Assembly (NCBI RefSeq): GCF_021603585.1
Contig: NZ_BQHI01000026.1
Coordinates: 1 to 64,000 of the forward strand
Reading direction: 5' to 3'
DNA: 64,000 bases
From: Pseudomonas sputi
GTDB lineage: Bacteria; Pseudomonadota; Gammaproteobacteria; Pseudomonadales; Pseudomonadaceae
Shown here: one piece after another, positions 37,958 to 47,953 of the stretch
How positions within the stretch are numbered: the first letter of the stretch is position 1
Layout of the letters: each line of letters opens with the position of its first letter
Translations under genes and position numbers: made by a program
Notes under the pieces: generated by a model
Seen by the model: the letters and a program-made list of their open reading frames with translations, nothing else
Databases searched by the model: none
Told to the model about the DNA's origin: nothing

Positions 37958-39967
37958 ATGTCCCGACTCAATCCCCGGCAGCAAGAAGCCGTGAACTACG
38001 TCGGCGGCCCTCTATTGGTGCTCGCCGGTGCTGGCTCCGGCAAGACCAGTGTGATCACGCGCAAGATTGCGCACCTGATCCAGAACTGCGGCATCCGCGC
38101 CCAGTACATCGTCGCCATGACCTTCACCAACAAGGCCGCGCGCGAGATGAAGGAGCGGGTCGGCACCCTGCTGCGTCCAGGTGAAGGCCGCGGGCTGACG
38201 GTCTGCACCTTCCACAACCTGGGCCTGAACATCATCCGCAAGGAACATGAACGGCTGGGCTACAAACCCGGTTTCTCGATCTTCGACGAAACCGACGTCA
38301 AGTCGCTGATGACCGACATCATGCAGAAGGAATACGCAGGCGACGACGGCGTCGACGAGATCAAGAACATGATCGGCGCCTGGAAAAACGACCTGATCCT
38401 GCCAGCCCAGGCCCTGGAAAACGCCCGCAACCCCAAGGAACAGACCGCCGCCATCGTCTACACCCATTACCAGCGCACGCTCAAGGCGTTCAATGCGGTG
38501 GACTTCGACGACCTGATCCTGCTGCCGGTAAAACTCTTTGAAGAGCACGCCGACATCCTCGAAAAGTGGCAGAACAAGGTGCGTTACCTGCTGGTCGACG
38601 AATACCAGGACACCAACGCCAGCCAATACCTGCTGGTGAAAATGCTCATCGGCAAACGCAACCAGTTCACCGTGGTGGGCGACGACGACCAGTCGATCTA
38701 CGCCTGGCGCGGCGCGCGGCCGGAAAACCTGATGTTGCTCAAGGACGACTATCCGTCCCTGAAAGTGGTGATGCTGGAGCAGAACTACCGCTCCACCAGC
38801 CGCATCCTGCGCTGCGCCAACGTGCTGATCTCGAACAACCCCCACGAATTCGAAAAGCAGCTATGGAGTGAGATGGGCCACGGCGACGAGATCCGCGTGA
38901 TCCGCTGCCGCAACGAAGACGCCGAAGCCGAGCGCGTGGCCATGGAAATCCTCAGCCTGCACTTGCGCACCGACCGCCCGTACAGCGATTTCGCAATCCT
39001 CTATCGCGGCAACTACCAGGCCAAGCTGATCGAGCTGAAACTGCAGCACCATCAGGTGCCGTACCGCCTGAGCGGCGGCAACAGCTTCTTCGGCCGTCAG
39101 GAAGTGAAAGACCTGATGGCCTACTTCCGCCTGATCGTGAACCCGGACGACGACAACGCCTTCCTGCGGGTGATCAACGTGCCGCGCCGCGAGATCGGCT
39201 CGACGACCCTGGAAAAACTCGGCAACTACGCCACCGAACGCAAGATTTCGATGTACGCCGCCACCGACGAACTCGGCCTGGGCGAACATCTGGACAGCCG
39301 CTTCACCGATCGCCTGTCGCGCTTCAAGCGCTTTATGGACAAGGTGCGCGAGCAGTGCGCCGGCGAAGACCCGATCTCCGCCCTGCGCAGCATGGTCATG
39401 GACATCGACTACGAGAACTGGCTGCGCACCAACAGCTCCAGCGACAAGGCTGCGGACTACCGGATGAGCAACGTCTGGTTCCTGATCGAAGCCTTGAAGA
39501 ACACTCTGGAAAAAGACGAAGACGGCGAAATGACCGTCGAGGACGCCATCGGCAAACTGGTCCTGCGTGACATGCTGGAACGTCAGCAGGAAGAGGAAGA
39601 AGGCGCCGAAGGCGTGCAGATGATGACCCTGCATGCGTCCAAGGGCCTGGAATTCCCTTACGTGTTCATCATGGGCATGGAAGAGGAAATCCTCCCGCAC
39701 CGCTCCAGCATCGAAGCCGACACCATCGAAGAAGAACGCCGCCTGGCCTACGTGGGCATCACCCGCGCGCGCCAGACCCTGGCGTTTACCTTCGCCGCCA
39801 AGCGCAAACAGTACGGCGAGATCATCGACTGCGCGCCAAGCCGCTTCCTCGATGAGCTGCCGCCGGACGATCTGGCCTGGGAAGGCAACGACGACACACC
39901 GACCGAAGTCAAAGCCGTGCGGGGCAATAGCGCACTGGCCGATATACGCGCGATGTTAAAGCGCTAG
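37958..39967 (+). CDS. rep: ATP-dependent DNA helicase Rep
   Basis: A 669-residue SF1A helicase. Walker A LAGAGSGKTSVI (~22-33), motif Ia MTFTNKAAREMKERV, motif II LLVDEYQDTN, GDDDQSIYAWRGA, and motif VI YVGITRARQTL. It displaces proteins ahead of the replication fork. Length and motif set are those of Rep, not UvrD. The upstream 264 bp contain its promoter region. Confidence 0.97.
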   Translation: MSRLNPRQQEAVNYVGGPLLVLAGAGSGKTSVITRKIAHLIQNCGIRAQYIVAMTFTNKAAREMKERVGTLLRPGEGRGLTVCTFHNLGLNIIRKEHERLGYKPGFSIFDETDVKSLMTDIMQKEYAGDDGVDEIKNMIGAWKNDLILPAQALENARNPKEQTAAIVYTHYQRTLKAFNAVDFDDLILLPVKLFEEHADILEKWQNKVRYLLVDEYQDTNASQYLLVKMLIGKRNQFTVVGDDDQSIYAWRGARPENLMLLKDDYPSLKVVMLEQNYRSTSRILRCANVLISNNPHEFEKQLWSEMGHGDEIRVIRCRNEDAEAERVAMEILSLHLRTDRPYSDFAILYRGNYQAKLIELKLQHHQVPYRLSGGNSFFGRQEVKDLMAYFRLIVNPDDDNAFLRVINVPRREIGSTTLEKLGNYATERKISMYAATDELGLGEHLDSRFTDRLSRFKRFMDKVREQCAGEDPISALRSMVMDIDYENWLRTNSSSDKAADYRMSNVWFLIEALKNTLEKDEDGEMTVEDAIGKLVLRDMLERQQEEEEGAEGVQMMTLHASKGLEFPYVFIMGMEEEILPHRSSIEADTIEEERRLAYVGITRARQTLAFTFAAKRKQYGEIIDCAPSRFLDELPPDDLAWEGNDDTPTEVKAVRGNSALADIRAMLKR

Positions 39968-39985
39968 AATTGACCACTTTTTTAA

Positions 39986-40597
<612 letters not shown>

Positions 40598-40619
40598 CCC
40601 GCAACACCGCAGGACTTAT

Positions 40620-40645
40620 GTGGGAGCCCGTTTGCTGGCTCCCAC
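40620..40645 (+). terminator. Hairpin after xpt
   Basis: 9-bp arms GTGGGAGCC and GGCTCCCAC with an 8-nt loop, followed by CGTTGTTTTG. It probably terminates xpt and also serves the convergent acetyl-CoA hydrolase-like gene. Confidence 0.6.
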
Positions 40646-40665
40646 CGTTGTTTTGGGGTGGACAG

Positions 40666-42588
40666 TTATGGCGCGCTGGCCTTCAGACCAGTGAGCAACA
40701 ACCGCTGAAACAGGTCTTCTTTCAGACCTTCCGGGCTGGTGAGCTGCATGCGCGCCAGATGTTCCGGATACAGCGAAGCCTGAGGCGCGTCCAGCGCGGC
40801 CTTGCCCAACTCCAGAATCTCGGTCAGCTTGAACTTGCTCTTGAGCCAGTTCAGCGCCCGCAACAAATCCTTTTCGACCTCCGTGAAATCGCAGCCCAGC
40901 GGATACTCCGGAAACAGGTTCGGATGCCGTGCGGCAATCGCCTGCAAGCGTTGTGGGGTGTTGTCGGTAAAGCGCGGATCGAGACGGAAATCCTTTGGCA
41001 GCTTGCCGACCTTCTGCGCCTGTTCGATCAGGCCTTGCTGGAAGCGCGAGTCGCTGATGTTCAACAGCGCCTCGATCACCACCGCATCCGACTTGCCGCG
41101 CAAATCGGCGATGCCGTACTCGGTGACCACGATGTCGCGCAGGTGCCGTGGAATCGTGCAGTGGCCGTACTCCCAGACAATGTTCGAACTGACATCGCCG
41201 CCGGACTCGCGCCAGCTGCGCAGCAGCAGAATCGAGCGCGCATCGTGCAGCGCATGGCCCTGGGCAACGAAGTTGTACTGGCCGCCGACGCCACTGAGCA
41301 CCCGCCCGTCTTCCAGCTGGTCCGCCACCCCCGCGCCCAACAGGGTCATGGTGAACACCGTGTTGATGAACCGCGCATCCAGACGTTGCAGGCGCTTGAG
41401 CTCTTCCTGACCGTACAGCTCGTTGATGTAGCTGATGCGGGTCATGTTGAATTCGAGGCGTTTGCTCAGCGGCAATTCACGCAAGCGTTCATAGAAACTG
41501 CGCGGTCCGAGGAAGAAACCGCCATGGATCGAGATGCCATCGGTTTGCGCCGTCTCGTCGAGGGTCCCGGCGTTAGCCTGCTGCTGGGTCTGCACATCCG
41601 GGTAGACCTTGCGCCGGATGATCCCGGCTTCGGCCAGCACCAGCAGGCCGTTGACGAACATTTCGCTGCAACCGTACAGGCCCTTGGCGAACGGTTCGAT
41701 ACCACCCTCGCGTTCGATCAACTGCGCCCATTGGCTGAGGTTCACATCGGCCAGCAAGTCCTGGTATTCGGCATTGTCGGCCTGACGCGCCAGCAACGCA
41801 GCGGTCAGCGCATCGCCCATCGAACCGATGCCGATCTGCAAAGTCCCGCCGTCGCGCACCAGCGTACTGGCGTGCAAACCAATGAAGTGATCCTGAAAAC
41901 CCACGGGCATGTTCGGCGTGGAGAACAGCGTGCTGCTGTCCTTCTCGTCAATCAGCAGGTCAAAGGTATCGATGTCGACTTCGGCATCGCCCGGCATGTA
42001 CGGCAGCTCGGTGTGCACCTGCCCGACCAGCAGGATCGTTTCCCCCGCCGCCCGGCGTTTGGCGATCATCGGGAACAGATCGAGGGTGATGTCCGGGTTG
42101 CAGCTCAGGCTCAGGCAATCGGGATGTTCGCTGCTGCTGGCGAGCAACTGCGCCACCAGATTCAGCCCGGCGGCGTTGATGTCGCGGGCGGCGTGGCTGT
42201 AGTTGCTGCTGACGTAGTCCTGCTGGGCCGGTGCACAGTTGAGCAAACTGCCGGGTTGCATGAAGAATTGCTCGATGCGGATGTTGGCCGGCAGGCTGTC
42301 GCGGTGCAGGTCGGCGAGGAATTCCAGCTCCGGGTAATCGCCAAATACCCGCTCGACGAAAGGTTCGATGAAGCGTTTCTGCAAACCGTCGCCCAAGGCA
42401 GGACGGCCAAGGCACAGGGCGGTGTAGATCGTCAGCTGACGTTCGGGCAATCCGGCCACCCGCCGGTACAGCGCGTTGACGAAGGGGTTGGGTTTGCCCA
42501 GCCCCAACGGCAGGCCCATGTGGATGTGCGCCGGCAACCGCGCCAGCACATCGTCCACCGCCTGTTCGATCGAACACAACTGCACCAT
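40666..42588 (-). CDS. Acetyl-CoA hydrolase/transferase family protein
   Basis: 640 residues, longer than typical class I CoA-transferases (~500). Recognisable blocks are an N-terminal domain from MVQLCSIEQAVDDVLA, GGTLQIGIGSMGDALTAALL, ISIHGGFFLGPRSF, VLSGVGGQYNFVAQGHAL and VVTEYGIADLRGKSDA. The enzyme is expected to hydrolyse acetyl-CoA or exchange CoA between acids; the substrate is unknown. The start at 42588 has AGGAGG 6 nt upstream. Confidence 0.88.
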   Translation of the reverse strand: MVQLCSIEQAVDDVLARLPAHIHMGLPLGLGKPNPFVNALYRRVAGLPERQLTIYTALCLGRPALGDGLQKRFIEPFVERVFGDYPELEFLADLHRDSLPANIRIEQFFMQPGSLLNCAPAQQDYVSSNYSHAARDINAAGLNLVAQLLASSSEHPDCLSLSCNPDITLDLFPMIAKRRAAGETILLVGQVHTELPYMPGDAEVDIDTFDLLIDEKDSSTLFSTPNMPVGFQDHFIGLHASTLVRDGGTLQIGIGSMGDALTAALLARQADNAEYQDLLADVNLSQWAQLIEREGGIEPFAKGLYGCSEMFVNGLLVLAEAGIIRRKVYPDVQTQQQANAGTLDETAQTDGISIHGGFFLGPRSFYERLRELPLSKRLEFNMTRISYINELYGQEELKRLQRLDARFINTVFTMTLLGAGVADQLEDGRVLSGVGGQYNFVAQGHALHDARSILLLRSWRESGGDVSSNIVWEYGHCTIPRHLRDIVVTEYGIADLRGKSDAVVIEALLNISDSRFQQGLIEQAQKVGKLPKDFRLDPRFTDNTPQRLQAIAARHPNLFPEYPLGCDFTEVEKDLLRALNWLKSKFKLTEILELGKAALDAPQASLYPEHLARMQLTSPEGLKEDLFQRLLLTGLKASAP

Positions 42589-42681
42589 CTGAAGCCTCCT
42601 GCCCGTTCCGTGAATAGAGGTACGACCGAGATTGCCGGTTGTTTGCTGCAAAGAACAGCCTCAGGCCTGAATCGCGGACAC

Positions 42682-42709
42682 AAAAAAACCGTCCGGAGAC
42701 GGTTTTTTT
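42682..42709. terminator. Bidirectional rho-independent terminator
   Basis: The stem AAACCGTC / GACGGTTT has a run of A on the left and of T on the right. On the minus strand it ends the cytochrome c5 gene 16 bp upstream. Confidence 0.85.
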
Positions 42710-42724
42710 CGTCAGAAGCGCGGC

Positions 42725-43153
42725 TTATTTCAGGCCGGACATCTTCTGGATGGCGCCCTTGAGCTCTTCATCGGTGCAGTCGGCGCAGGTGCCTTTTGGC
42801 GGCATGGCGTTGATGCCGGTGATGGCCTTGGCCAGGATGCCGTCGAGGCCGCCCTGGTGATCGGCGCGCTCTTTCCAGGCCGCGGTGTCACCGATTTTCG
42901 GTGCGCCCAACAGGCCGGAGCCGTGGCAAGCGTTGCAATGCTTGGCAATCACTTCGTCCGGCGTCTTGGCGCCGCCACCGCCGCCTGCCGAAGCAGCGAC
43001 TTCCATCCCCTTGCACTCTTGCCCTTGAACACACACCTGGCCGACCGGCTCGAGGCGTTTGGCAATGTCGTCATTCGTCGCAGCTTGAGCGCTGACAGCC
43101 CAGAGGGCCAGTACGGTTGCTGGTGCAGCCAGCATTTTCATAATTAGATTCAC
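42725..43153 (-). CDS. cycB: Cytochrome c5
   Basis: 142 residues with a signal peptide (MLAAPATVLALWAVSAQAA), a single haem site CNACH (~73-77) and the axial Met in NAMPPKG. The extra C-terminal Cys pair CADC is typical of c5. It is a periplasmic electron carrier. The start is GTG at 43153 (GAGGGTGAA upstream); ATG 43141 is an alternative. The gene neighbourhood matches P. aeruginosa cycB. Confidence 0.93.
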   Translation of the reverse strand: MNLIMKMLAAPATVLALWAVSAQAATNDDIAKRLEPVGQVCVQGQECKGMEVAASAGGGGGAKTPDEVIAKHCNACHGSGLLGAPKIGDTAAWKERADHQGGLDGILAKAITGINAMPPKGTCADCTDEELKGAIQKMSGLK

Positions 43154-43322
43154 GCGTTCACCCTCAATGGTGGCTATTCACGCCTGCGGCCACGGTTCGC
43201 AGGCGGGCGCAAGTATAGCGGTTAGCCCGCTTCACTGAAACAACCCCAAAGTCGAAGGGGTTATATCGCGCTGTGGAAAAACGTTTCGGGCGCCTTCGCC
43301 GTATGGCCTGGCGCCTCTTGGT

Positions 43323-43871
43323 TTAAAAATTCGCCGGCGTGGCTGCGCTGATTAGTCGCGCCGGTGCATCGAACGGATTGCGGAAACGATGCGGCTTGGT
43401 ACTTTCAAAGTAGTAGCTGTCGCCGGCTTCGAGGATAAAAGTTTCAAGACCCACCACCAGTTCCAGGCGCCCTTCCACCAGAATCCCGGTTTCTTCGCCT
43501 TCGTGGGTGAGCATTTCTTCGCCGGTGTCGGCGCCCGGCGGGTAGATTTCATTGAGGAACGCGATGGCCCGACTCGGGTGCGCGCGGCCGACCAGTTTCA
43601 TGGTCACGGCGCCGTCGGAAATGTCGATCAGCTCGTTGGCCTTGTAGACGATCTGGGTCGGTTTTTCCTGCAGGATCTCTTCGGAAAAGAACTCGACCAT
43701 GGACATGGGAATCCCGCCCAGAACCTTCCTCAGCGAACTGATCGAAGGGCTGACGCTGTTCTTTTCGATCATCGAAATGGTGCTGTTGGTGACGCCCGCG
43801 CGCTTGGCGAGTTCACGCTGGGAAAGCCCTTTGAGCTTGCGGATCGATTGCAGTCGTTCACCGACGTCCAA
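43323..43871 (-). CDS. pauR: PauR-type XRE-cupin regulator of polyamine catabolism
   Basis: 182 residues: an HTH domain (MDVGERLQSIRKLKGLSQRE, VTNSTISMIEKNSVSPSISS) and a C-terminal cupin (HEGEETGILVEGRLELVV, GDSYYFESTKPHRF). In P. aeruginosa PauR represses polyamine and GABA catabolism genes. The match is near sequence-level from memory, and the position next to dadX is the same. The pauB-like and kauB genes further right may be targets. Confidence 0.9.
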   Translation of the reverse strand: MDVGERLQSIRKLKGLSQRELAKRAGVTNSTISMIEKNSVSPSISSLRKVLGGIPMSMVEFFSEEILQEKPTQIVYKANELIDISDGAVTMKLVGRAHPSRAIAFLNEIYPPGADTGEEMLTHEGEETGILVEGRLELVVGLETFILEAGDSYYFESTKPHRFRNPFDAPARLISAATPANF

Positions 43872-43959
43872 GGCTGGAGCCTCCAGATGTTGTAGAAATA
43901 TTGAGCGTTATCATGGCGACAGCGTTCAGTATTTACAACACTTGGGCCCCGCTTGCGCT

Positions 43960-45033
43960 TCAACCCTCGGAATAGAGCCTTGGCACCCGGCGCAGGTTGC
44001 AGAAGATCTGGTACGGAATGGTGTCCGCCCACTTCGCCACGTCGCTGGCGAGGATGTTCTTGCCCCACAACTCGACGGTCGAACCGAGGCCGGCCTGTGG
44101 CACGTCAGTCAGGTCGATGCACAGCATGTCCATCGAGACCCGGCCAAGAATGCGGCTGCGTTGACCGGCCACCAGCACCGGGGTGCCGGTCGGTGCCTGA
44201 CGCGGATAACCGTCGGCATAACCCATGGCAACCACACCGATGCGCATCGGTTTGTCGGTGATGAATTTCGCACCGTAACCCACCGGCTCGCCGGCCGGCA
44301 GTTCGCGTACGCTGATGACTTTCGATTCCAGCGTCATCACCGGTTGCAGGCGATCGGCCACAGCGTTGGCTTCTTCGAACGGGGTGGCGCCGTAAAGCAT
44401 GATGCCCGGACGCACCCAGTCGCTGTGAATCTGCGGCCAGCCCAGCACGGCCGGCGAGTTGCGCAGGCTGACTTCGGCCGCCAGGCCCTGACGCGCCGCT
44501 TCGAATACCGCGACCTGCTCGGCGCTGCTCTGCTCGTGCAGTTCATCGGCCCGGGCGAAGTGGCTCATCAGCACGACTTTTGCCACTTTGCCGCTGGCCA
44601 GCAAACGCTGATAAGCCGACAGGTAGTCCTTCGGATGCAGGCCCACCCGATGCATGCCCGAATCGAGCTTCAGCCACACGGTGATCGGTTTGCTCAACGC
44701 CGCCTGCTCGATTGCCTCGAGCTGCCACAGCGAATGCACCACGCACCAGAAATCGTGCTCGACGATCAGCGCCAGTTCCTCGGCCTCGAAAAAGCCTTCG
44801 AGCAACAGCACCGGCGCGCGAATCCCGGCGGCACGCAGCTCCAGGGCTTCTTCGATGCACGCCACTGCAAAACCGTCCGCCTCAGCCTCCAGCGCCTGGG
44901 CGCAACGCACCGCGCCGTGGCCATAGGCATCGGCCTTGATCACCGCCAGTGCCTTGGCACCGGTGACTTCACGGGCGATACGGTAGTTGTGACGCAGGGC
45001 TTGAAGGTCGATCAGGGCACGGGCAGGACGCAT
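43960..45033 (-). CDS. dadX: Catabolic alanine racemase DadX
   Basis: A 357-residue PLP enzyme. PLP lysine K33 is in [23 protein letters not shown] and [11 protein letters not shown] (catalytic Tyr) are also seen. It converts L-alanine to D-alanine for DadA. I chose ATG 45033 because it gives the standard length; ATG 45057 would add eight residues. Downstream of ridA and dadA in the same direction, likely one operon. Confidence 0.95.
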   Translation of the reverse strand: MRPARALIDLQALRHNYRIAREVTGAKALAVIKADAYGHGAVRCAQALEAEADGFAVACIEEALELRAAGIRAPVLLLEGFFEAEELALIVEHDFWCVVHSLWQLEAIEQAALSKPITVWLKLDSGMHRVGLHPKDYLSAYQRLLASGKVAKVVLMSHFARADELHEQSSAEQVAVFEAARQGLAAEVSLRNSPAVLGWPQIHSDWVRPGIMLYGATPFEEANAVADRLQPVMTLESKVISVRELPAGEPVGYGAKFITDKPMRIGVVAMGYADGYPRQAPTGTPVLVAGQRSRILGRVSMDMLCIDLTDVPQAGLGSTVELWGKNILASDVAKWADTIPYQIFCNLRRVPRLYSEG

Positions 45034-45128
45034 GGCAGCAGACTTCTTGGCGGTCATGGGAATAAAAACCGGCGCTGGCTGGCGGCGTGAACCGCCAACA
45101 GCACCGGGAGAGGGATCTTTACAACGGG

Positions 45129-45482
45129 TTACGGCAACGCGGCGACGATGGAAATCTCGACCAGGATGCTTGGCTTGGCCATCTTCGCTTCGACCGTGGC
45201 GCGGGCCGGGGCGGCGCCTTTGGGCAGCCACTGATCCCATACCGAATTCATGCCGGCAAAGTGCGCCTCGATGTCGTTCAGGTAGATCGTCGCCGACAGC
45301 AGATGCTGTTTGTCGGTGCCGGCCAGATCAAGCAGGCGCTCGATGTTGGCGAGGACGTCGCGGGTCTGCTGTTCGACACCGGCGTTGAAGTCATCGCCGA
45401 CCTGCCCGGACAGATACACCGTACCGTTGTGGCTGACGATCTGACTCATGCGCTCATTGGTGAGCTGGCGCTGGATTGCCAT
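45129..45482 (-). CDS. RidA-family deaminase
   Basis: A 117-residue YjgF/YER057c/UK114 protein ([19 protein letters not shown]; ...[36 protein letters not shown]). It probably hydrolyses reactive imino acids such as the 2-iminopropionate released by DadA. Its start overlaps the dadA end by 29 bp, and dadX follows after 95 bp, so the three form a D-alanine catabolic operon. Confidence 0.93.
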   Translation of the reverse strand: MAIQRQLTNERMSQIVSHNGTVYLSGQVGDDFNAGVEQQTRDVLANIERLLDLAGTDKQHLLSATIYLNDIEAHFAGMNSVWDQWLPKGAAPARATVEAKMAKPSILVEISIVAALP

Positions 45483-46758
45483 GCTTTGCGGACTCCTGGG
45501 TGGTGTTGCCATAACGGGAAATGTCGAGGCCTTCGGCGCTGATCTGCGGTTTTTTCTTCGCCATCAGATCGGCCAGCAAGCGACCGGAGCCGCACGCCAT
45601 GGTCCAGCCGAGGGTGCCGTGACCGGTGTTCAGGAACAGGTTCTTGAACGGGGTGGCACCGACGATCGGCGTGCCGTCCGGGGTGGTTGGACGCAGGCCG
45701 GTCCAGAAGCTCGCTTCGGCCAGGTTGCCGCCCTGAGGATAAAGGTCGTTGACGATCATCTCCAGGGTTTCGCGCCGACGCGGGTTCAGCGACAGGTCAA
45801 AACCGGCGATCTCCGCCATGCCGCCGACGCGGATGCGGTTGTCGAAACGGGTGATCGCAACCTTGTAGGTCTCGTCGAGAATGGTCGACGTCGGGGCCAT
45901 CGCCGGGTTGGTGATCGGCACGGTCAGCGAGTAGCCCTTCAACGGATACACCGGGGCCTTGATGCCCAGCGGCTTGAGCAGTTGCGGCGAGTAGCTGCCG
46001 AGGGCCAGCACGTAGCGGTCGGCGGTTTCCAGCTTGCCGTCGATCCACACGCCATTGATGCGGTCACCGGCGAAGTCGAGGCGCTGGATGTCCTGGCCGA
46101 AGCGGAATTCCACACCCAGTTTGGTGGCCATTTCGGCGAGGCGGGTGGTGAAGATCTGGCAGTCGCCGGTCTGGTCGTTCGGCAGGCGCAGGGCACCGGC
46201 GAGGATATCGGTGACACCCGCCAGCGCCGGTTCGACGCGGGCAATGCCAGCGCGGTCGAGCACTTCAAACGGCACACCGGATTCTTTCAATACAGCGATG
46301 TCCTTGGCGGCGTTATCCAGTTGCGCCTGGGTGCGGAACAGCTGGGTCGTACCGAGGCTGCGGCCTTCGTAGGCAATGCCGGTTTCGGCGCGCAATTCGT
46401 CGAGGCAGTCGCGGCTGTACTCGGACAGACGCACCATGCGCTCCTTGTTCACCGCGTAACGGTTGGCGGTGCAGTTGCGCAGCATCTGCGCCATCCACAG
46501 GTACTGGTCGATGTCGGCGGTGGCCTTGATCGCCAGCGGCGCGTGGCGTTGCAGCAGCCATTTGATGGCCTTGAGCGGCACGCCCGGCGCAGCCCACGGC
46601 GAGGCGTAGCCCGGCGAGACCTGGCCGGCGTTGGCGAAACTGGTCTCCATGGCCGCGGCGGGCTGCCGGTCGACCACCACCACTTCAAACCCGGCACGGG
46701 CCAGATAGTAAGCACTGGCGGTACCGATGACGCCGCTACCCAAGACCATAACGCGCAT
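45454..46758 (-). CDS. dadA: D-amino acid dehydrogenase small subunit DadA
   Basis: A 434-residue FAD enzyme starting [20 protein letters not shown], with GxGxxG FAD binding and the C-terminal [20 protein letters not shown]. It oxidises D-alanine to pyruvate and ammonia at the inner membrane and feeds electrons to the respiratory chain. The start at 46758 is the standard one. Divergent from dadR, with a 155-bp control region between. Confidence 0.96.
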   Translation of the reverse strand: MRVMVLGSGVIGTASAYYLARAGFEVVVVDRQPAAAMETSFANAGQVSPGYASPWAAPGVPLKAIKWLLQRHAPLAIKATADIDQYLWMAQMLRNCTANRYAVNKERMVRLSEYSRDCLDELRAETGIAYEGRSLGTTQLFRTQAQLDNAAKDIAVLKESGVPFEVLDRAGIARVEPALAGVTDILAGALRLPNDQTGDCQIFTTRLAEMATKLGVEFRFGQDIQRLDFAGDRINGVWIDGKLETADRYVLALGSYSPQLLKPLGIKAPVYPLKGYSLTVPITNPAMAPTSTILDETYKVAITRFDNRIRVGGMAEIAGFDLSLNPRRRETLEMIVNDLYPQGGNLAEASFWTGLRPTTPDGTPIVGATPFKNLFLNTGHGTLGWTMACGSGRLLADLMAKKKPQISAEGLDISRYGNTTQESAKHGNPAPAHQ

Positions 46759-46913
46759 TTTTGTATCCCTCATCGCGGCGTGCCGCGCATGTGTGTTGTC
46801 AGAGCAATGATGCGCGCAGTGTAAAAAAGATTTGCCAGTGCTTTTCACTGTATAAGCGCCTATATTTGGCGACAATTCTCGGCAAAAACCCTTTTCACGG
46901 AGGCGCATCCCCT
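46759..46913. promoter_or_regulatory. dadA-dadR divergent control region
   Basis: 155 bp between the two starts, AT-rich toward the middle. In P. aeruginosa the Lrp-type regulator DadR activates dadAX from the equivalent region. Individual binding sites were not resolved by eye. Confidence 0.5.
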
Positions 46914-47402
46914 ATGCGAACCAACACTCAGACCAAACGTGAGCTGGACAAGATCGACCGCAACATCTTGCGTATCCTGCAGGCGGACGGGCGGATTTCA
47001 TTCACCGAACTGGGCGAGAAGGTCGGGCTCTCCACCACACCGTGTACGGAGCGGGTGCGACGCCTGGAGCGCGAGGGGATCATCATGGGCTACAACGCCC
47101 GCCTGAATCCGCAGCACTTGAAGGGTAGTCTGCTGGTGTTCGTCGAGATCAGCCTCGACTACAAATCCGGCGATACTTTCGAAGAGTTCCGACGTGCGGT
47201 GCTGAAATTGCCCCACGTACTCGAATGCCATCTGGTGTCAGGGGATTTCGACTATCTGGTGAAGGCGCGGATTTCCGAGATGGCCTCGTACCGCAAGCTG
47301 CTGGGCGACATCCTGCTCAAGTTGCCGCACGTGCGCGAATCCAAGAGCTACATCGTGATGGAAGAAGTGAAAGAGAGCCTGAGCCTGCCGATTCCGGATT
47401 GA
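46914..47402 (+). CDS. dadR: Lrp/AsnC-family regulator DadR
   Basis: 162 residues: an N-terminal HTH (LDKIDRNILRILQADGRISF, VGLSTTPCTERVRRLE) and a C-terminal RAM domain (LECHLVSGDFDYLVKARI). By gene order and sequence it is the alanine-responsive regulator of dadAX. The start at 46914 has a GGAGGCGC site. Confidence 0.92.
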   Translation: MRTNTQTKRELDKIDRNILRILQADGRISFTELGEKVGLSTTPCTERVRRLEREGIIMGYNARLNPQHLKGSLLVFVEISLDYKSGDTFEEFRRAVLKLPHVLECHLVSGDFDYLVKARISEMASYRKLLGDILLKLPHVRESKSYIVMEEVKESLSLPIPD

Positions 47403-47430
47403 TCGCTCACACCAGCACCTGCCCACTGGA

Positions 47431-47457
47431 TCGTTCCCACGCAGAGCGAGGGAACGA
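47431..47457. repeat. Short inverted repeat with CGTTCCCACGC motif
   Basis: The arms TCGTTCCC and GGGAACGA lie between convergent dadR and the YkgJ-type gene. The same kind of element recurs at 49275-49303. It probably acts as a terminator or RNA-stabilising hairpin. Confidence 0.55.
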
Positions 47458-47463
47458 ACAGAG

Positions 47464-47817
47464 TCAGACCAGCACTTGCCGGTTTTCGGCCATGTACTCG
47501 AACACCTGCTTCTCGACCCGCGGGTGAATCAGCTCCACCGGGCGCCGGCCGTTGGGGCACGGCAAGGTCTGCGTCGTTCCGAACAACCGGCAGATCAGCG
47601 GCCGTTCGTCATACACCGTGCAGCCATTCGGCCCCAGGTGCACACAGTTAAGCTCTTCCATGGCCGCGTCCTGTTCGGCGCGGGTCTTGCGCGGCAGGCG
47701 GGCCATTTCCTCGGGCGACGTGGTGACCGGCCCGCAGCAGTCATGACAGCCAGGCACGCACTCGAACGTGGGAATCTGCTGACGCAGGGCGCGGATTTTC
47801 TGGCTGTTGCAGCTCAT
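47464..47817 (-). CDS. YkgJ-family cysteine cluster protein
   Basis: A 117-residue protein with CVPGCHDCC, NCVHLGPNGCTVYDERPLIC and a further Cys, the pattern of the zinc/iron-chelating YkgJ family. Function unknown. I start at ATG 47817 (MSCNSQKIRALRQ), where family similarity begins. Divergent from the pauB-like gene. Confidence 0.85.
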   Translation of the reverse strand: MSCNSQKIRALRQQIPTFECVPGCHDCCGPVTTSPEEMARLPRKTRAEQDAAMEELNCVHLGPNGCTVYDERPLICRLFGTTQTLPCPNGRRPVELIHPRVEKQVFEYMAENRQVLV

Positions 47818-47953
47818 AGCAGCGGTAACCGGAGCGAAATAGGCGGCAATTGTGCCGCAAAAGCCGTGATCCAGACACCACCGCCCGACCAATGTTGCCC
47901 GGCCTCGGGCCTGCGGCTTATGCTCCGTCAAATTTTCTCGACACCCGCTCAGG